Assembly (NCBI GenBank): GCA_951799445.1
Contig: OX637295.1
Coordinates: forward strand, 16,740,001 to 16,804,000
Reading direction: 5' to 3'
Origin: Pseudisothecium myosuroides
Lineage: Eukaryota; Streptophyta; Bryopsida; Hypnales; Lembophyllaceae
DNA: 64,000 nt
The position numbers and the translations under genes are program-made. Shown here one piece after another: positions 1-9,572 of this stretch; position 1 is the stretch's first letter; each line of letters begins with the position of its first letter. A model generated the notes under the pieces. That model made no database searches and was not told where the DNA came from. It was given only the letters and a program-made list of their open reading frames with translations.

Positions 1-2442
1 ACGATGCGACATACCTGCATCAAACAGTGACCACAACAAGGTCTGGTAATCTCCAAGACTGGATCTCTTTGAGAATCTTAATTTGTTTTCTTTATCACGA
101 CCGCCGCTTAAACGTTTCATAGCAGCAAAGCTCGACGCTATCCCAGACCACTCGCCACTATTAGATAGAACATCCCTATCTAGAAGACGTCCTCCTTGAG
201 TTGCTAATTCTTGCATACTCTTTACTGATCTGCCAACCCTGCGACGCCAAATCCAACAACATCATGACTGAGTCGAAAAGAAAAGAAAAGAGATTCAATA
301 TAAGACGCGGCCCAATTATAAGACAGTTAACAAGAAATATTTCTGAACTCTGAGGTGCAGCTCACAACTTTCAGACACCTAATAATTACCAGAAACAAAG
401 CAAATAGGATTCACACAGTTTATGAAAACAATTATTGAAATAGAAATCGTATACAAATCGAAAATCATGTTTCAATGCCTGCATGAAAACGACAATGATC
501 AGTGGTTTCTTGCCCCAGCATTTATACAGATGTAGGTCTAAATACTAACGGAAAATGACTGATTAACTTACTCGATGGCAGCTGCAAGGCGGCGAACAAT
601 CATTGACGGGGGAACAGTGATGACAGAGAATGCTTCCTTGTAGGCCGCCTCCTCTAAGGGATCCTTCCTGAGACTCTGAAGGACAAAATAAAGATGAAAG
701 TCATTATAATCACCGTTTCGCTTTCTAATCAAAAGACATGATACCGGTAGTATCCACACACTAAATTACTAAATTAGATATGTACATGAGATCAACCTTG
801 ACTGAGACAACTTCTTGAAAGAGATTTTCGAATGATACGCCTCTGAGCAAACGTACCTCGTTACCAATGCCACCAAAATTCAACCTGCGTTCAATATTTG
901 ACCAACTCCTACCAACACAATTGTCAGAATCTGCATTAATAACCTCCTGTCGTATACGTTTGACGGCAATGAAGTACCGGCGCCAAAACTCAAGCTCCTT
1001 CATTTCCTTCGGCACGTATTGAAACCAGAGTTCTTTCAACACTTCATCAACCTGAAAGTGAGAACAATGAAAAGAAGCAGGTAAATTAAACACTTCTTAC
1101 TTAAACTTTCACTTCAATAGACAAAATTTAAATTTATCGACGACGGATTCCGACAAAACACTATAACAGACCGGGGCTAAGTTAGAAAAAAACGTACCTC
1201 CAGGACATTTCCAACAGAAGTCATTGCAGTGTGCATGTCGACAGATTCATGCTCGTCATTAGGCATCTTCAGAAAGTCTTCCGGCTTCTGCGAATCAGAA
1301 CAAATTACAATCAAACATGGATCAAGCACTAAACCCTAGAATATTTCAAACCTCAGGTAAATAGGTTGCAACAAACTTTACATTCTAATAAGCTGACAAA
1401 TAAAAGTTCGAGCAAAATTGCCTCCATCCCAAACAAACCTAATCATAAAGAAATTGTAAAAAGACAGAGACTGCATTTTGAGTAAGAAATCTCGTCAGAT
1501 TTAGTGCACAATTATCGTTTTCAAGACATGGTACTCAATTCGCTGACCTTAGACAAGTCCATAATGCGTCTCTTGAACTCGGCTTCGTACCGTCTCTCAC
1601 TATCGTTCTTGGCGCTCCAGGGGAATTCCGCATTAAACTCCGCGTCTGTGTCAGAAGCCAGAGGGACTAACTTTTCAACCGAAGAGTACATACAAAAGTA
1701 AAGCACCTGTTCTCATCATTATGCAAATGAAGTTCGGCTTAATGCCATACAAATAATTGACATTAAAAAGAGACGATTTAGGTATGTAAAATTTAGGTAT
1801 GTAAATAGAGACGATCCATGTAGAAATTAGCGAGTTCAACGTGCTCACCGTGATTATGCCTCCCATTTAATCGGGCAATGTCATCCGGAGAAGTAGGCTG
1901 ACCAAAGTCTGCTTTGATGTCAGCCTTAATTTCTGTGAGTACTCGCTCAGCTTTTGCAGCTACATTCTGCAACGCTGAAAACAATCACTGGCATCACGTC
2001 AATTCATGAGCATGTAATTCCATTTTGAAAGCCTTCATAGAAATATCATGCATAAATGCTGACATGATTCTCTCAGTTCCTACAAACCAATTTTTAAATC
2101 TCAATTTGACAAGATCCAATCAGTTGGTATAGCAGAAAAGCTGCACAAGCTCACGCATCTTCTGAGACGTGTTCGAAGCGGCAGATAGGCGATATTATTA
2201 ATCCAGCCGTACAAATTATGGATTACGAACAATTTTTCAAAAATGTGCAACATTGCTTCAATGATCCAAATCACCGACAGTGAGAAGGCTAATCTACTTC
2301 CTTCACCTAAGAATCAATATCCGATTAACCTACACAGCATCGTGGATCACGACTAGAACCTGTGTGCGAGCAAGAACGACAAATAGTGTCCAAAAATCAA
2401 CTACCTACCTGATTTTGCTTTGGATACCAGCGATAATTCCAT
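1..2442 (-). CDS. BSD-domain protein gene, 5' seven exons (3' part outside window)
   Basis: Seen: exons on the minus strand at 2442-2409, 1974-1849, 1666-1548, 1287-1198, 1051-857, 675-572 and 229-15, about 294 codons. Every intron is GT..AG and all phases join without a stop; donors include GTAGGT, GTGAGC, GTACGT, GTAAGT and GTATGT. The start ATG at 2442 is the first in frame after an upstream stop. Exon 2 encodes an Ala/Lys-rich amphipathic segment (NVAAKAERVLTEIKADIKA). Exons 3-5 (about residues 80-155) contain the BSD signature: FPW, RRIMDLSK, then VPKEMKELEFWRRYF with the diagnostic Phe-Trp pair. BSD domains occur in TFIIH p62, synapse-associated proteins and several plant families of unclear role. 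Later exons are basic and Ser-rich. The last donor is at 14, so the gene continues beyond the left edge. Exon 3's acceptor was chosen by phase, and exon 5 could instead end at 798 in the same phase. The exact subfamily is not resolved. Confidence 0.85.
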
Positions 2443-3237
2443 GAGGTATAGCTTGGGGTTTTCAGACAAGCGACAATGCTCTCGCGATTCTAATGGCACA
2501 GATTCGATCCGCAATCACTACCTTAACACTACCAACGGCATCCTACACCGGATCGACAACAACCTCAACGCCATATACTGGCCATTCAACATCATCCAAT
2601 TCCTGCCAAAAACAAGCATCCACGCCACCAAAAATCCGTCGCAGAATACAAGACCTCGAAATCGAAGAAGGAACACTACAACGCCCGTCTACAACGACGC
2701 CGGCGCTCATTCGGATCGTTAACCTCTGCAACCAAACGACGAAGCAGAGGTTTACGCATATCGAAGTGAAATCAGATCCGTTCGAGACGATCGAGGGCTG
2801 GATCGAAAGAGCACGACGAGGCGGAGCGTATCCTGTGGATCGAAGAAACCAAACGTGCTCGCAGAAAGCGGAAGGAACGTGAAATTGGGATTGAAGGGGA
2901 GGCGAGTTGGCTATGGCGAGACAAAGGGCTTGGTGGAGCTTGTGGCCATGACGAGTGGCGAGTGGGGGAGATCGATGAGTTTCATCCGTTTTATAACGAA
3001 TTTCATCTCTCTCCGATTGAACTTACGATATTCATCCATTAGTGCGAACATCCTTTCGCGGTTTATTATGAAGGGACCAGTCAAAACCGCGTTCTACGTC
3101 ACCGCCATTTATAATTGACTTCATTGCCAGATAAGGAACTCTCCAATTTAGTTCAGTTCTGTTCTTTTTGCTATTGATGGTTCTCGCCTTTCACACCGTC
3201 TGTTGGTTCGGTATTAATAGTTGTATGAATTCTGTTG
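2443..3237. promoter_or_regulatory. GC-richer 5' flank of the BSD-domain gene
   Basis: This is the presumed promoter and 5' UTR of the minus-strand BSD gene. From about 2500 to 2990 base composition is clearly richer in G+C than the surroundings, and several frames are open on both strands. None of the translations resembles a known protein, and I see no convincing splice or start context for a divergent gene. Part of an upstream plus-strand gene cannot be excluded. Confidence 0.4.
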
Positions 3238-3250
3238 AATGGCCAGATTT

Positions 3251-3291
3251 ATTTTTTTATTTTTTTATTTTTATGTTTTTGAAACACAGGC
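3251..3291 (-). mobile_element. Extremely 5'-truncated LINE-like retroposon tail
   Basis: A 41-bp insertion is flanked by the exact 13-bp duplication AATGGCCAGATTT (3238-3250 and 3292-3304). Read on the minus strand it is GTGTTTCAAAAA followed by an A-rich tail, the same 3' end as other LINE-like fragments at 4553 and 9091. Only the tail of the retroposon was copied. Confidence 0.75.
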
Positions 3292-3364
3292 AATGGCCAG
3301 ATTTTTATGTTTCCCACATCAAACATGCTTTGAAGCAAATTATGTGCTTACATTTTAGGGAGTA

Positions 3365-3661
3365 AGGTAGTCTGCTCTTAAAGCGACCATTTAAGAGCTG
3401 TTTGCCTTTTCGGGGAAGCTAAACTCCTCGAAACAATGTTCAGTTAATTTTTGGAGGAAGAAAAATGGAATTGGCATCTAATCCAAGTCGTTTCATATTT
3501 TTTGGACCTTCCTGGAATTAGTTACAAATTTTTGAAGTTCAAATGTTCACTAAAACAGACCACCTCCTGAAATGTTTCCAGCTGGTACATTGAAGAAAGC
3601 AAAATGTACCTCTGTGTCATGTTCGCTTTTATAGCCCGCTCGCTTTTAGAGCAGACTACCT
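3365..3661. mobile_element. Stowaway-like MITE, family with TIR AGGTAG(T/G)(C/A)
   Basis: A 297-bp element has 21-bp inverted ends, AGGTAGTCTGCTCTTAAAGCG at the left with one mismatch at the right, flanked by TA on both sides (3363-3364, 3662-3663). Its interior is shared with 7398-7805, 37598-37995, about 38110-38436 and a fragment near 24535-24735. TA duplication and no coding capacity fit a Tc1/mariner-derived MITE. Confidence 0.75.
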
Positions 3662-3663
3662 TA

Positions 3664-4045
3664 GTTGTTAGTCGTGGAATGACGGTCAAGGTAATAGAGT
3701 TAATTGTAAAGGAAACCCAATTTGAAATAAGGGTGTTAGGTGAAGGTTTAACTTAGAATAGTACAAAAGAAACTCCATGAGACCCCAATTTTGGTACTTG
3801 AAGGAGGTTCGTCTTGTGTTTTTCTCAAACTCTAGCTCCTACTCCTTCATTGCACACACTTTACAATTAACTCTAGTGCCTAAGAACCATTTTACGTATG
3901 ATGAGTGCCTTTGAGAAATTTGAGCTAAAGTAGAGGGTGGTTTAATGGTCCTACTTAGCACTCAGAGCTACTAGGGTATAGAAAGGAAAATGCAAAATGA
4001 ATTTTAATTGCAAGACAAATTGAAATGATGAAGATGAGACTTTGT
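3664..4045. other. Non-coding AT-rich spacer
   Basis: No gene, RNA or repeat with definable ends was recognised here. Confidence 0.4.
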
Positions 4046-4449
4046 TTAACCCCTAAAGGACCAACCTGCTATTTTTAGCAACATAGCAATTTTGGGCAGG
4101 TACGTGTGACTAGAGATTTTCATATTTTAAGCTAAAATTTTAATAAAAAGTGGGGACAAGGAATATCTTTCATGTACACTAAATTTTGATGACATTTTGA
4201 AATAGGAATCAAAAGTTATGGCCTAATATGTTACTTTTTTCACCGGGCGGGCAGTCCAGGCAGATCTAAAAAAATCACTTTTTTCAAAAATAAAAATTTG
4301 AAATTGGTTTTCTAGAGTTATACATACGTGGAAAGCTTTAAATCATTCCATTTCAACCAATGAGTAAAAAGTTATGAGGTTTTTTAGTTTGTAGGCAGTT
4401 ACGGATTCCCTACTCTGAAATAAACTTTGAAGTTGTTTATTTAACTCAA

Positions 4450-4455
<6 letters not shown>

Positions 4456-4491
<36 letters not shown>
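4456..4491. repeat. (TA)n microsatellite
   Basis: About 18 TA units lie inside the TTAA element; the equivalent place in sibling copies has only a short AT run, so this is a local expansion. Confidence 0.9.
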
Positions 4492-4494
<3 letters not shown>

Positions 4495-4552
4495 AAATCA
4501 TAGGATTTAGGTTGTTTATTGCAACATTACAACCATTGGAATTGACATTTTT

Positions 4553-4644
4553 TTTTTTTCTTGAAACACATGGACCAATTCCATTGATAAAAGGAACAAG
4601 TACACAGAACCAAAGGAACAAGTCCTCGGCGAAGCTTTTTACAT
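4553..4644 (-). mobile_element. LINE-like retroposon 3' fragment nested in TTAA element
   Basis: About 92 bp is flanked by a near-exact 15-bp duplication (GG(A/G)ATTGACATTTTT at 4538-4552 and 4645-4659). The sibling element at 45.2 kb has one uninterrupted copy of that target. Read on the minus strand it ends ATCAATGGAATTGGTCCATG, then TGTTTCAAG and a poly-A run. Confidence 0.75.
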
Positions 4645-5108
4645 GGGATTGACATTTTTCAATTCCATAATTAAATTCTTAACAATTTAGTATTTTGGAT
4701 CATTCTCTACTTCTTTCTACTTACTATTTTTTTTTGTATATGTTGTACAATTCCAAATGATTTGAAAATTTTTAAGCATGTAGACAACTTGTTTAGGAAA
4801 AAGAATTCAAAGAAGCACCACCATTTTGGACATTTTTTCATACAAATGTGACCTTGTGAAGTGCAGCTGCCCTGTTTTTCGCAGGAACAAAAAAAGGATT
4901 TTTGCCAATTCAAATGCTAATATCTTCCAATCCGCATGGTGGGAAATTCTGAAATTTTTTCCACATCTTCTAAAACTAGTTTACTATAAGATCCTATGGT
5001 TACATGTGTCAAAAAAGTGTTTTTTTTCAAAAATTTGGTACTTGTACTAAAAATGGCAATTTTTGACTGTTTTCGGTGAAAACATAGCCATGGAGCTTTA
5101 GGGGTTAA

Positions 5109-6025
5109 CGCAGAGGGAGACCTCCCCCTCATGCCTCCCACTATACAAAATGAAATTATATATGATTATATATTTTTGCAAGGGTAGAATATTTTTATCC
5201 ATATGTAAGTTCACTTTATTATAGACACTTATAGGACAAATCAATAGGCGTTATAGAATTATTTGAGATAACAAATGGGAGTTGAAGCATTTTCAAGTTT
5301 CAAACTTCTCATTTTAAGAAGAGTTTAATTGCATGTGTAGATATTTAAGCTTTCAACTTTAAAATTCACATGGTTTATAAAGTGACTTAAATTGGATTTT
5401 TCTTGACGCCACTAATCAATCAATATATAAATTTTTTTAAATTGGAATTTGCCCACATGAGATCATGGTAGGACTTGAAAAAATGGTGTTTTTCAGTACT
5501 CCCACCTCAACCTTGATTGGAAGCATCCCCTTGAGATGTTGGACAGGGGCCTCGTAGATTTGCTCTTATTTTCTCTTATTCCTTCTCTAAGTTTTTTGTT
5601 TTGTGGATTTATCCATAAAAGTCATCAAAATATGTTTGTGTGTATGTAATAATATGTTTGTCATGTGTCTTGTCTTCTTCCAAGTCACAAGTATTTTATT
5701 ACACCTTTCACAACTAAATATTTAGTACACTCTTCTTTGTATTTAATCCTTAAACAACGCCATGGCCATTTTTTGATCGATGAATGAAAGAGGATCCTTC
5801 TATGTAGGACAGAACTGCAACTATTCATCCTCGGAATTTTGTGTGGAAAGGGGAGATCATGAATAGTGATTTGTCTCCCAGTGGGCACTTCTGAGCACTT
5901 TTGTTTTTTCAAAGTAAATGATGTCATACAGTGCCAAAAGGGATGATTTCTACATTTATCAACCGGCGTTCAAGGATCAACAAATCCTTTCAACCTTTCA
6001 TAATCTTTCTACATTCATTTAGAAA
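5109..6025. other. Non-coding spacer
   Basis: AT-rich sequence with no open frame or repeat boundary that I can support. Confidence 0.4.
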
Positions 6026-6029
6026 TTAA

Positions 6030-6174
6030 CCTCTGAAGGACATGGCCTCCAATGACCAAGGCAGTCATCCAAATGCTTCAATTATTGGACCAATAGGTGC
6101 ATTTTAAATTTCTACAGTGAACAATGAAATCATCCATTAGACACATTATTTTGGTCCTCATCATCCTTCAAGGG
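6030..6174. mobile_element. Short TTAA-flanked MITE
   Basis: A 145-bp element starts CCTCTGAAGGAC and ends ATCCTTCAAGGG, flanked by TTAA at 6026-6029 and 6175-6178. The ends are diverged versions of the CCCCTAAAGGAC termini of the 0.9-kb family, so it is probably an internally deleted derivative. Confidence 0.65.
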
Positions 6175-6559
6175 TTAATTTTTTCACTTAATAATATGCA
6201 TAAATCTAAAGCTCCTTTTTCCTTTCCCGGTCATGGAGTTTTAATATTATAATCACTACCGATAAGCTTATGTAATTCAAATTTGAACGCGACACGTGGC
6301 AAGGACCGCCTGCACATGTTTGATTGTCTTCGTCTGTTTTCCACTTCCAGCAGCTTTTTTGAAATTTGAATGTTGATGACTTGGAAGTCCAGACCCGAAA
6401 TTCGCTGGTTGGCGACTCCTGAGTCCTGACGTGTTTCCTGTTGATTTGAGTGCCACCGAACTCTCCCCCCCAACCAAATTGACCAAACTAATAAAGTTGG
6501 AGTTTGAACTGAGGGCCTGTTTACACCAAAAAAACTACAGTAGTGTAGCCCTGTGCCGT

Positions 6560-7185
6560 TGCCACAGCCAAAACAAAAGTAATAGTCATTTTTAAAACAA
6601 AAAATAACTCAGAAATCCATAACTTTCCCACCATAGGTTCAAATGCCACAAAACAAAGCCCATGCACCCCTCCTTGTCGAGGGCTTTCCAGTGGTACCAA
6701 AAACATGATCAATTGACACACAGTTCAAAAGATACCTAATTTAGCATAATTTAACAATTTTTAAGAACCAAAAATAATTCAAAAACCCATAATTTTCCCA
6801 CTGTTGGTCCAAACGCCACGAAATCCAGCCCGTGCACCCCTCCTCGCCGAGAGCTTTCTGACGGTACCAAGAACGCAACCAAAATCAAAGTAAAAGCAAT
6901 TTCCTAATTTTTTGATTCATAAATACTTCAAAATTCAATAACTTCTTCACTGTAACTTCAAATGCGACGAAACCAAGCCCGTGGACCTCTCCTCATCGAG
7001 AGCTTTCCAACGGTACCAAGAATGCGACCAAAATCAAAGTAAAAGTAATTTCCTAATTTTTTGATCCATAAATACTTCGAAATTCAATAACTTCTTCACC
7101 GTAACTCCAAACGCGACGAAACCAAGCCTGTGCACCCTTCCTCGCTGAGGGCTTTCTGAAGGTACCAAGCACGCCACCGGGGGAT
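6560..7185. repeat. Tandem array, about 149-bp unit
   Basis: Three well-aligned units start at 6772, 6921 and 7070 (period 149), preceded by a diverged unit from 6602. Each contains an (A/T)-rich half with TAACTT or CATAA and a GC-richer half with GCCCGTG(C/G)ACC, GAGAGCTTTC and GGTACCAA. Apparent minus-strand open frames arise only from the GC-richer half repeating. Confidence 0.8.
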
Positions 7186-7284
7186 GCACAGTCCGGGAGA
7201 TCTCACCGTGACAAACAAAACAAATATGGCACCTAAATATAGAAGAATATACCATGCAAACTTAATAGAAGAGATCTTGGCCTC

Positions 7285-7360
7285 TTTGCCTTTGGTTCTC
7301 TATACTTGTTCCTCTTTCAATGGAATTGGTTAGTGTGTTTAAAAATAAAATAAAATAAAA
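7285..7360 (+). mobile_element. LINE-like retroposon 3' fragment
   Basis: A 76-bp insertion ends in an (AAAAT)n-like tail and is flanked by the exact 11-bp duplication ATCTTGGCCTC (7274-7284 and 7361-7371). It contains TTTCAATGGAATTGGT, matching the other LINE-like tails in the window. Confidence 0.8.
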
Positions 7361-7397
7361 ATCTTGGCCTCCAACCCATAAACATTGGCATGTGGTA

Positions 7398-7805
7398 AGG
7401 TAGGAGGCTCATAACCGGAGCATGTAAGGGCTGGTTCGCCTTTATCATGTATTTCCTTGGATGGGAATATTTTTAGCTCCTTTTCAGGCAAAGAAAAATT
7501 GATGAGGAATCTAACCCAAGTGGTTTCATACTTTTCTGAGCATTTTTGAATTACTTATGAATTTTCAAACGAGTTGGGTTATAGGTCCCTCTTTGTGACC
7601 CTAGGTCTTTTATAAATAGTTCACTTGCAATTCTAAATTAAAAGGGGAAAAGCAAAGAGAATGATTGGCTCTTGCAATTAATAATACTTTTTCCTTGATT
7701 CATTCAATGACTATACTAGTCAATTTGAGAACCAACTCATGTCCATTTCACAACCATTTATAGGGTCCGTTCTTAATGCCCGCTCCATTTTACAGCCTCC
7801 TATCT
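7398..7805. mobile_element. Stowaway-like MITE, AGGTAGGAGGCTC family
   Basis: A 408-bp element has inverted ends AGGTAGGAGGCTC and AGATAGGAGGCTG, flanked by TA (7396-7397, 7806-7807). It is closely similar along its length to 37598-37995 and more distantly to 3365-3661. Confidence 0.8.
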
Positions 7806-7807
7806 TA

Positions 7808-9090
7808 TCTTGTTCTAGGGATGAGACCATTGTAAGTGGGGTACCATGCTTGAAACAAGGGACTTATAAGTAGGTAGTGGCCTAAATGTTTGGTGTAAAC
7901 CAAAAGAATTGAGTCATGGCCCAATGTACACTTGGCTGAATTTTTAATGTAAAGATATTCATAGAAACAGGCTGAAAACAAGCCAAAATAGACTAGAAAC
8001 ACGCAGACCAGAAATTGGGCCTAGAAAGGCCAAAACAACCCAGAAATGGTCCAAAACAACTTAAAAAAAGAGCAACGAACAATTTTAAACAATTGGCAAA
8101 AAAATGTCTCTTCAAAATTTTCTCTTCGACTTAGAGGTTGGTTACCTCCAAGAGCTTCCTTAAAAAATACTCTCCTTAGATCCAAGAAGTCACTATGGCC
8201 ACTTCGGCCATGAAGGAATCCAACAAGGATTTTCATCCACGGAAAAAATTATAGGCTACATCCCAAGTTTTCTTTAGTGTAAACCCAAAAGCAAGGTATA
8301 GGACCAACAAGACAAAGATTATTTTTAATTGAGTATGACCAAAGGATAGAGACTATGGCATCAACTCAAGTTTTAGAATTTGAGTTTCCAAATTCTATCT
8401 ACAATGGCATTCACATTGCACAATGCGGTTAGGGTTTGGTTGAAGTGGAGATGCGGGGTCCTATTGGTCAATAAGTTAACCTACAACCTACGACAGAGCT
8501 TCATGGTTACACTGTTCTTCTCCCATTTAGTCTACGTAGTGCAAAAGATGAAGGCTTTTTTTTACTCTTTGAAAACTGCAGAGATGGCGTGATTATATTC
8601 ATTTATATATGTACTTTTTAATTCAAATTTGGTGAATTCATTTTGAATAGCAATGGGAAAATTTTTGGCAAAAAAAAGACTACTTTTATTTGGCAAAAAA
8701 TAGATATTTATTTTGAAATGGTGCAATTTGGCCGCATGGTGCTAAAAAAAAGGACTAGTTCATGCAGTGATCTTTATTGGAGCAATGAAATTGTTTCCAT
8801 GGATTTTCAAGGATGAAACTTACAATGTGTGGATGAAACATAAAATTGTTCACCTAAAAAGTGTGTAAATTCATTGAAAAATGAGCGATAATGCCTTAAG
8901 ATTTTATAGTAATCTATAGATTTCATCTCTAGAGAAAAGATAAATCTATTGTTGAAATGATTTTTTATTGTTTTTGAGCAAATATTAGTAACAAGGAGGT
9001 CTGGGAGCACCATAAAAGTTTGGAATGAAGTTGCACTGTTGAAGCTTGGTGCCAAAGGCCCATATGGGCACTAACTTGGTACCCATATGG
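7808..9090. other. Non-coding AT-rich stretch
   Basis: No gene was recognised. The part near 8780-8900 is loosely similar to 15290-15400, so it contains old repeat material without visible ends. Confidence 0.4.
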
Positions 9091-9165
9091 GATTTATTTA
9101 TTTATTTTTTGAAATACATGGACAATTTCCATTGATAGAAGAAACAATATAGCGAACCAAGGAAA
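9091..9165 (-). mobile_element. LINE-like retroposon 3' end
   Basis: The minus-strand reading gives ATCAATGGAAATTGTCCATG, then TATTTCAAAAAATAAATAAA, the same tail as at 4553 and 3251. The 5' limit and target duplication were not resolved, so the boundaries are approximate. Confidence 0.5.
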
Positions 9166-9348
9166 ACTCTCCAACAAGATTGTATTTTCTAAGGCCAATA
9201 CCAACTGTTTGTTTTTTAACCTATTGCATAGCCTAATTGATTTAGTGGGAAAAAACTCCAAAGGGTCACCAAAGGCGAGTTAAGCTCAAGTAGGAAGTAC
9301 TCCGTAGTAGAGCAAGAGCTTTGATCATGTAAAAGCCTCCATTTTGAG

Positions 9349-9564
9349 GATCGGGGTGGATTGACCCCCTTGCTCGGCCTTACCAGGGGTGCATGTAAAA
9401 AAAAAGCCCCCTATTTTGGGCCGATCCAGGGAATATTATTGCTTTCATTTATCTAATTAGGGGTCTCTGATCCCAAATATGAATTCAAAACTTGCAAAAA
9501 AAAATTTGTGTGGAAAAGAAGGTCGGCCCGGAGGGCCGAGTAAGGGGGTCAGTTCACCCCGGTC
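9349..9564. mobile_element. 216-bp palindromic MITE with 8-bp target duplication
   Basis: About 31-bp inverted ends run GA(T/C)CGGGGTG, then TGACCCCCTT, then CTCGGCC on each side, flanked by the exact direct repeat ATTTTGAG (9341-9348 and 9565-9572). An 8-bp duplication fits hAT or Mutator-like superfamilies. No coding capacity. Confidence 0.8.
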
Positions 9565-9572
9565 ATTTTGAG

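Larger units (their letters stand above)
4050..5104 (+). mobile_element. TTAA-flanked TIR element, subfamily 1
   Basis: It begins CCCCTAAAGGACC and ends TTTAGGGG, with TTAA on both sides (4046-4049, 5105-5108). It is collinear with copies at 27313, 39400 (reverse) and 44757. Compared with them it carries an expanded (TA)n tract near 4456-4491 and a LINE-like insertion at 4553-4644. No intact coding region. The TTAA duplication and CCC terminus fit piggyBac or Kolobok superfamilies. Confidence 0.85.

Noticed and set aside
2493..2882. 129-codon plus-strand open frame in the GC-richer flank of the BSD gene
   Set aside because: Thr/Ser-rich low-complexity translation, no family resemblance, and other frames on both strands are open in the same GC-rich stretch. 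It lies where the minus-strand promoter and 5' UTR should be.
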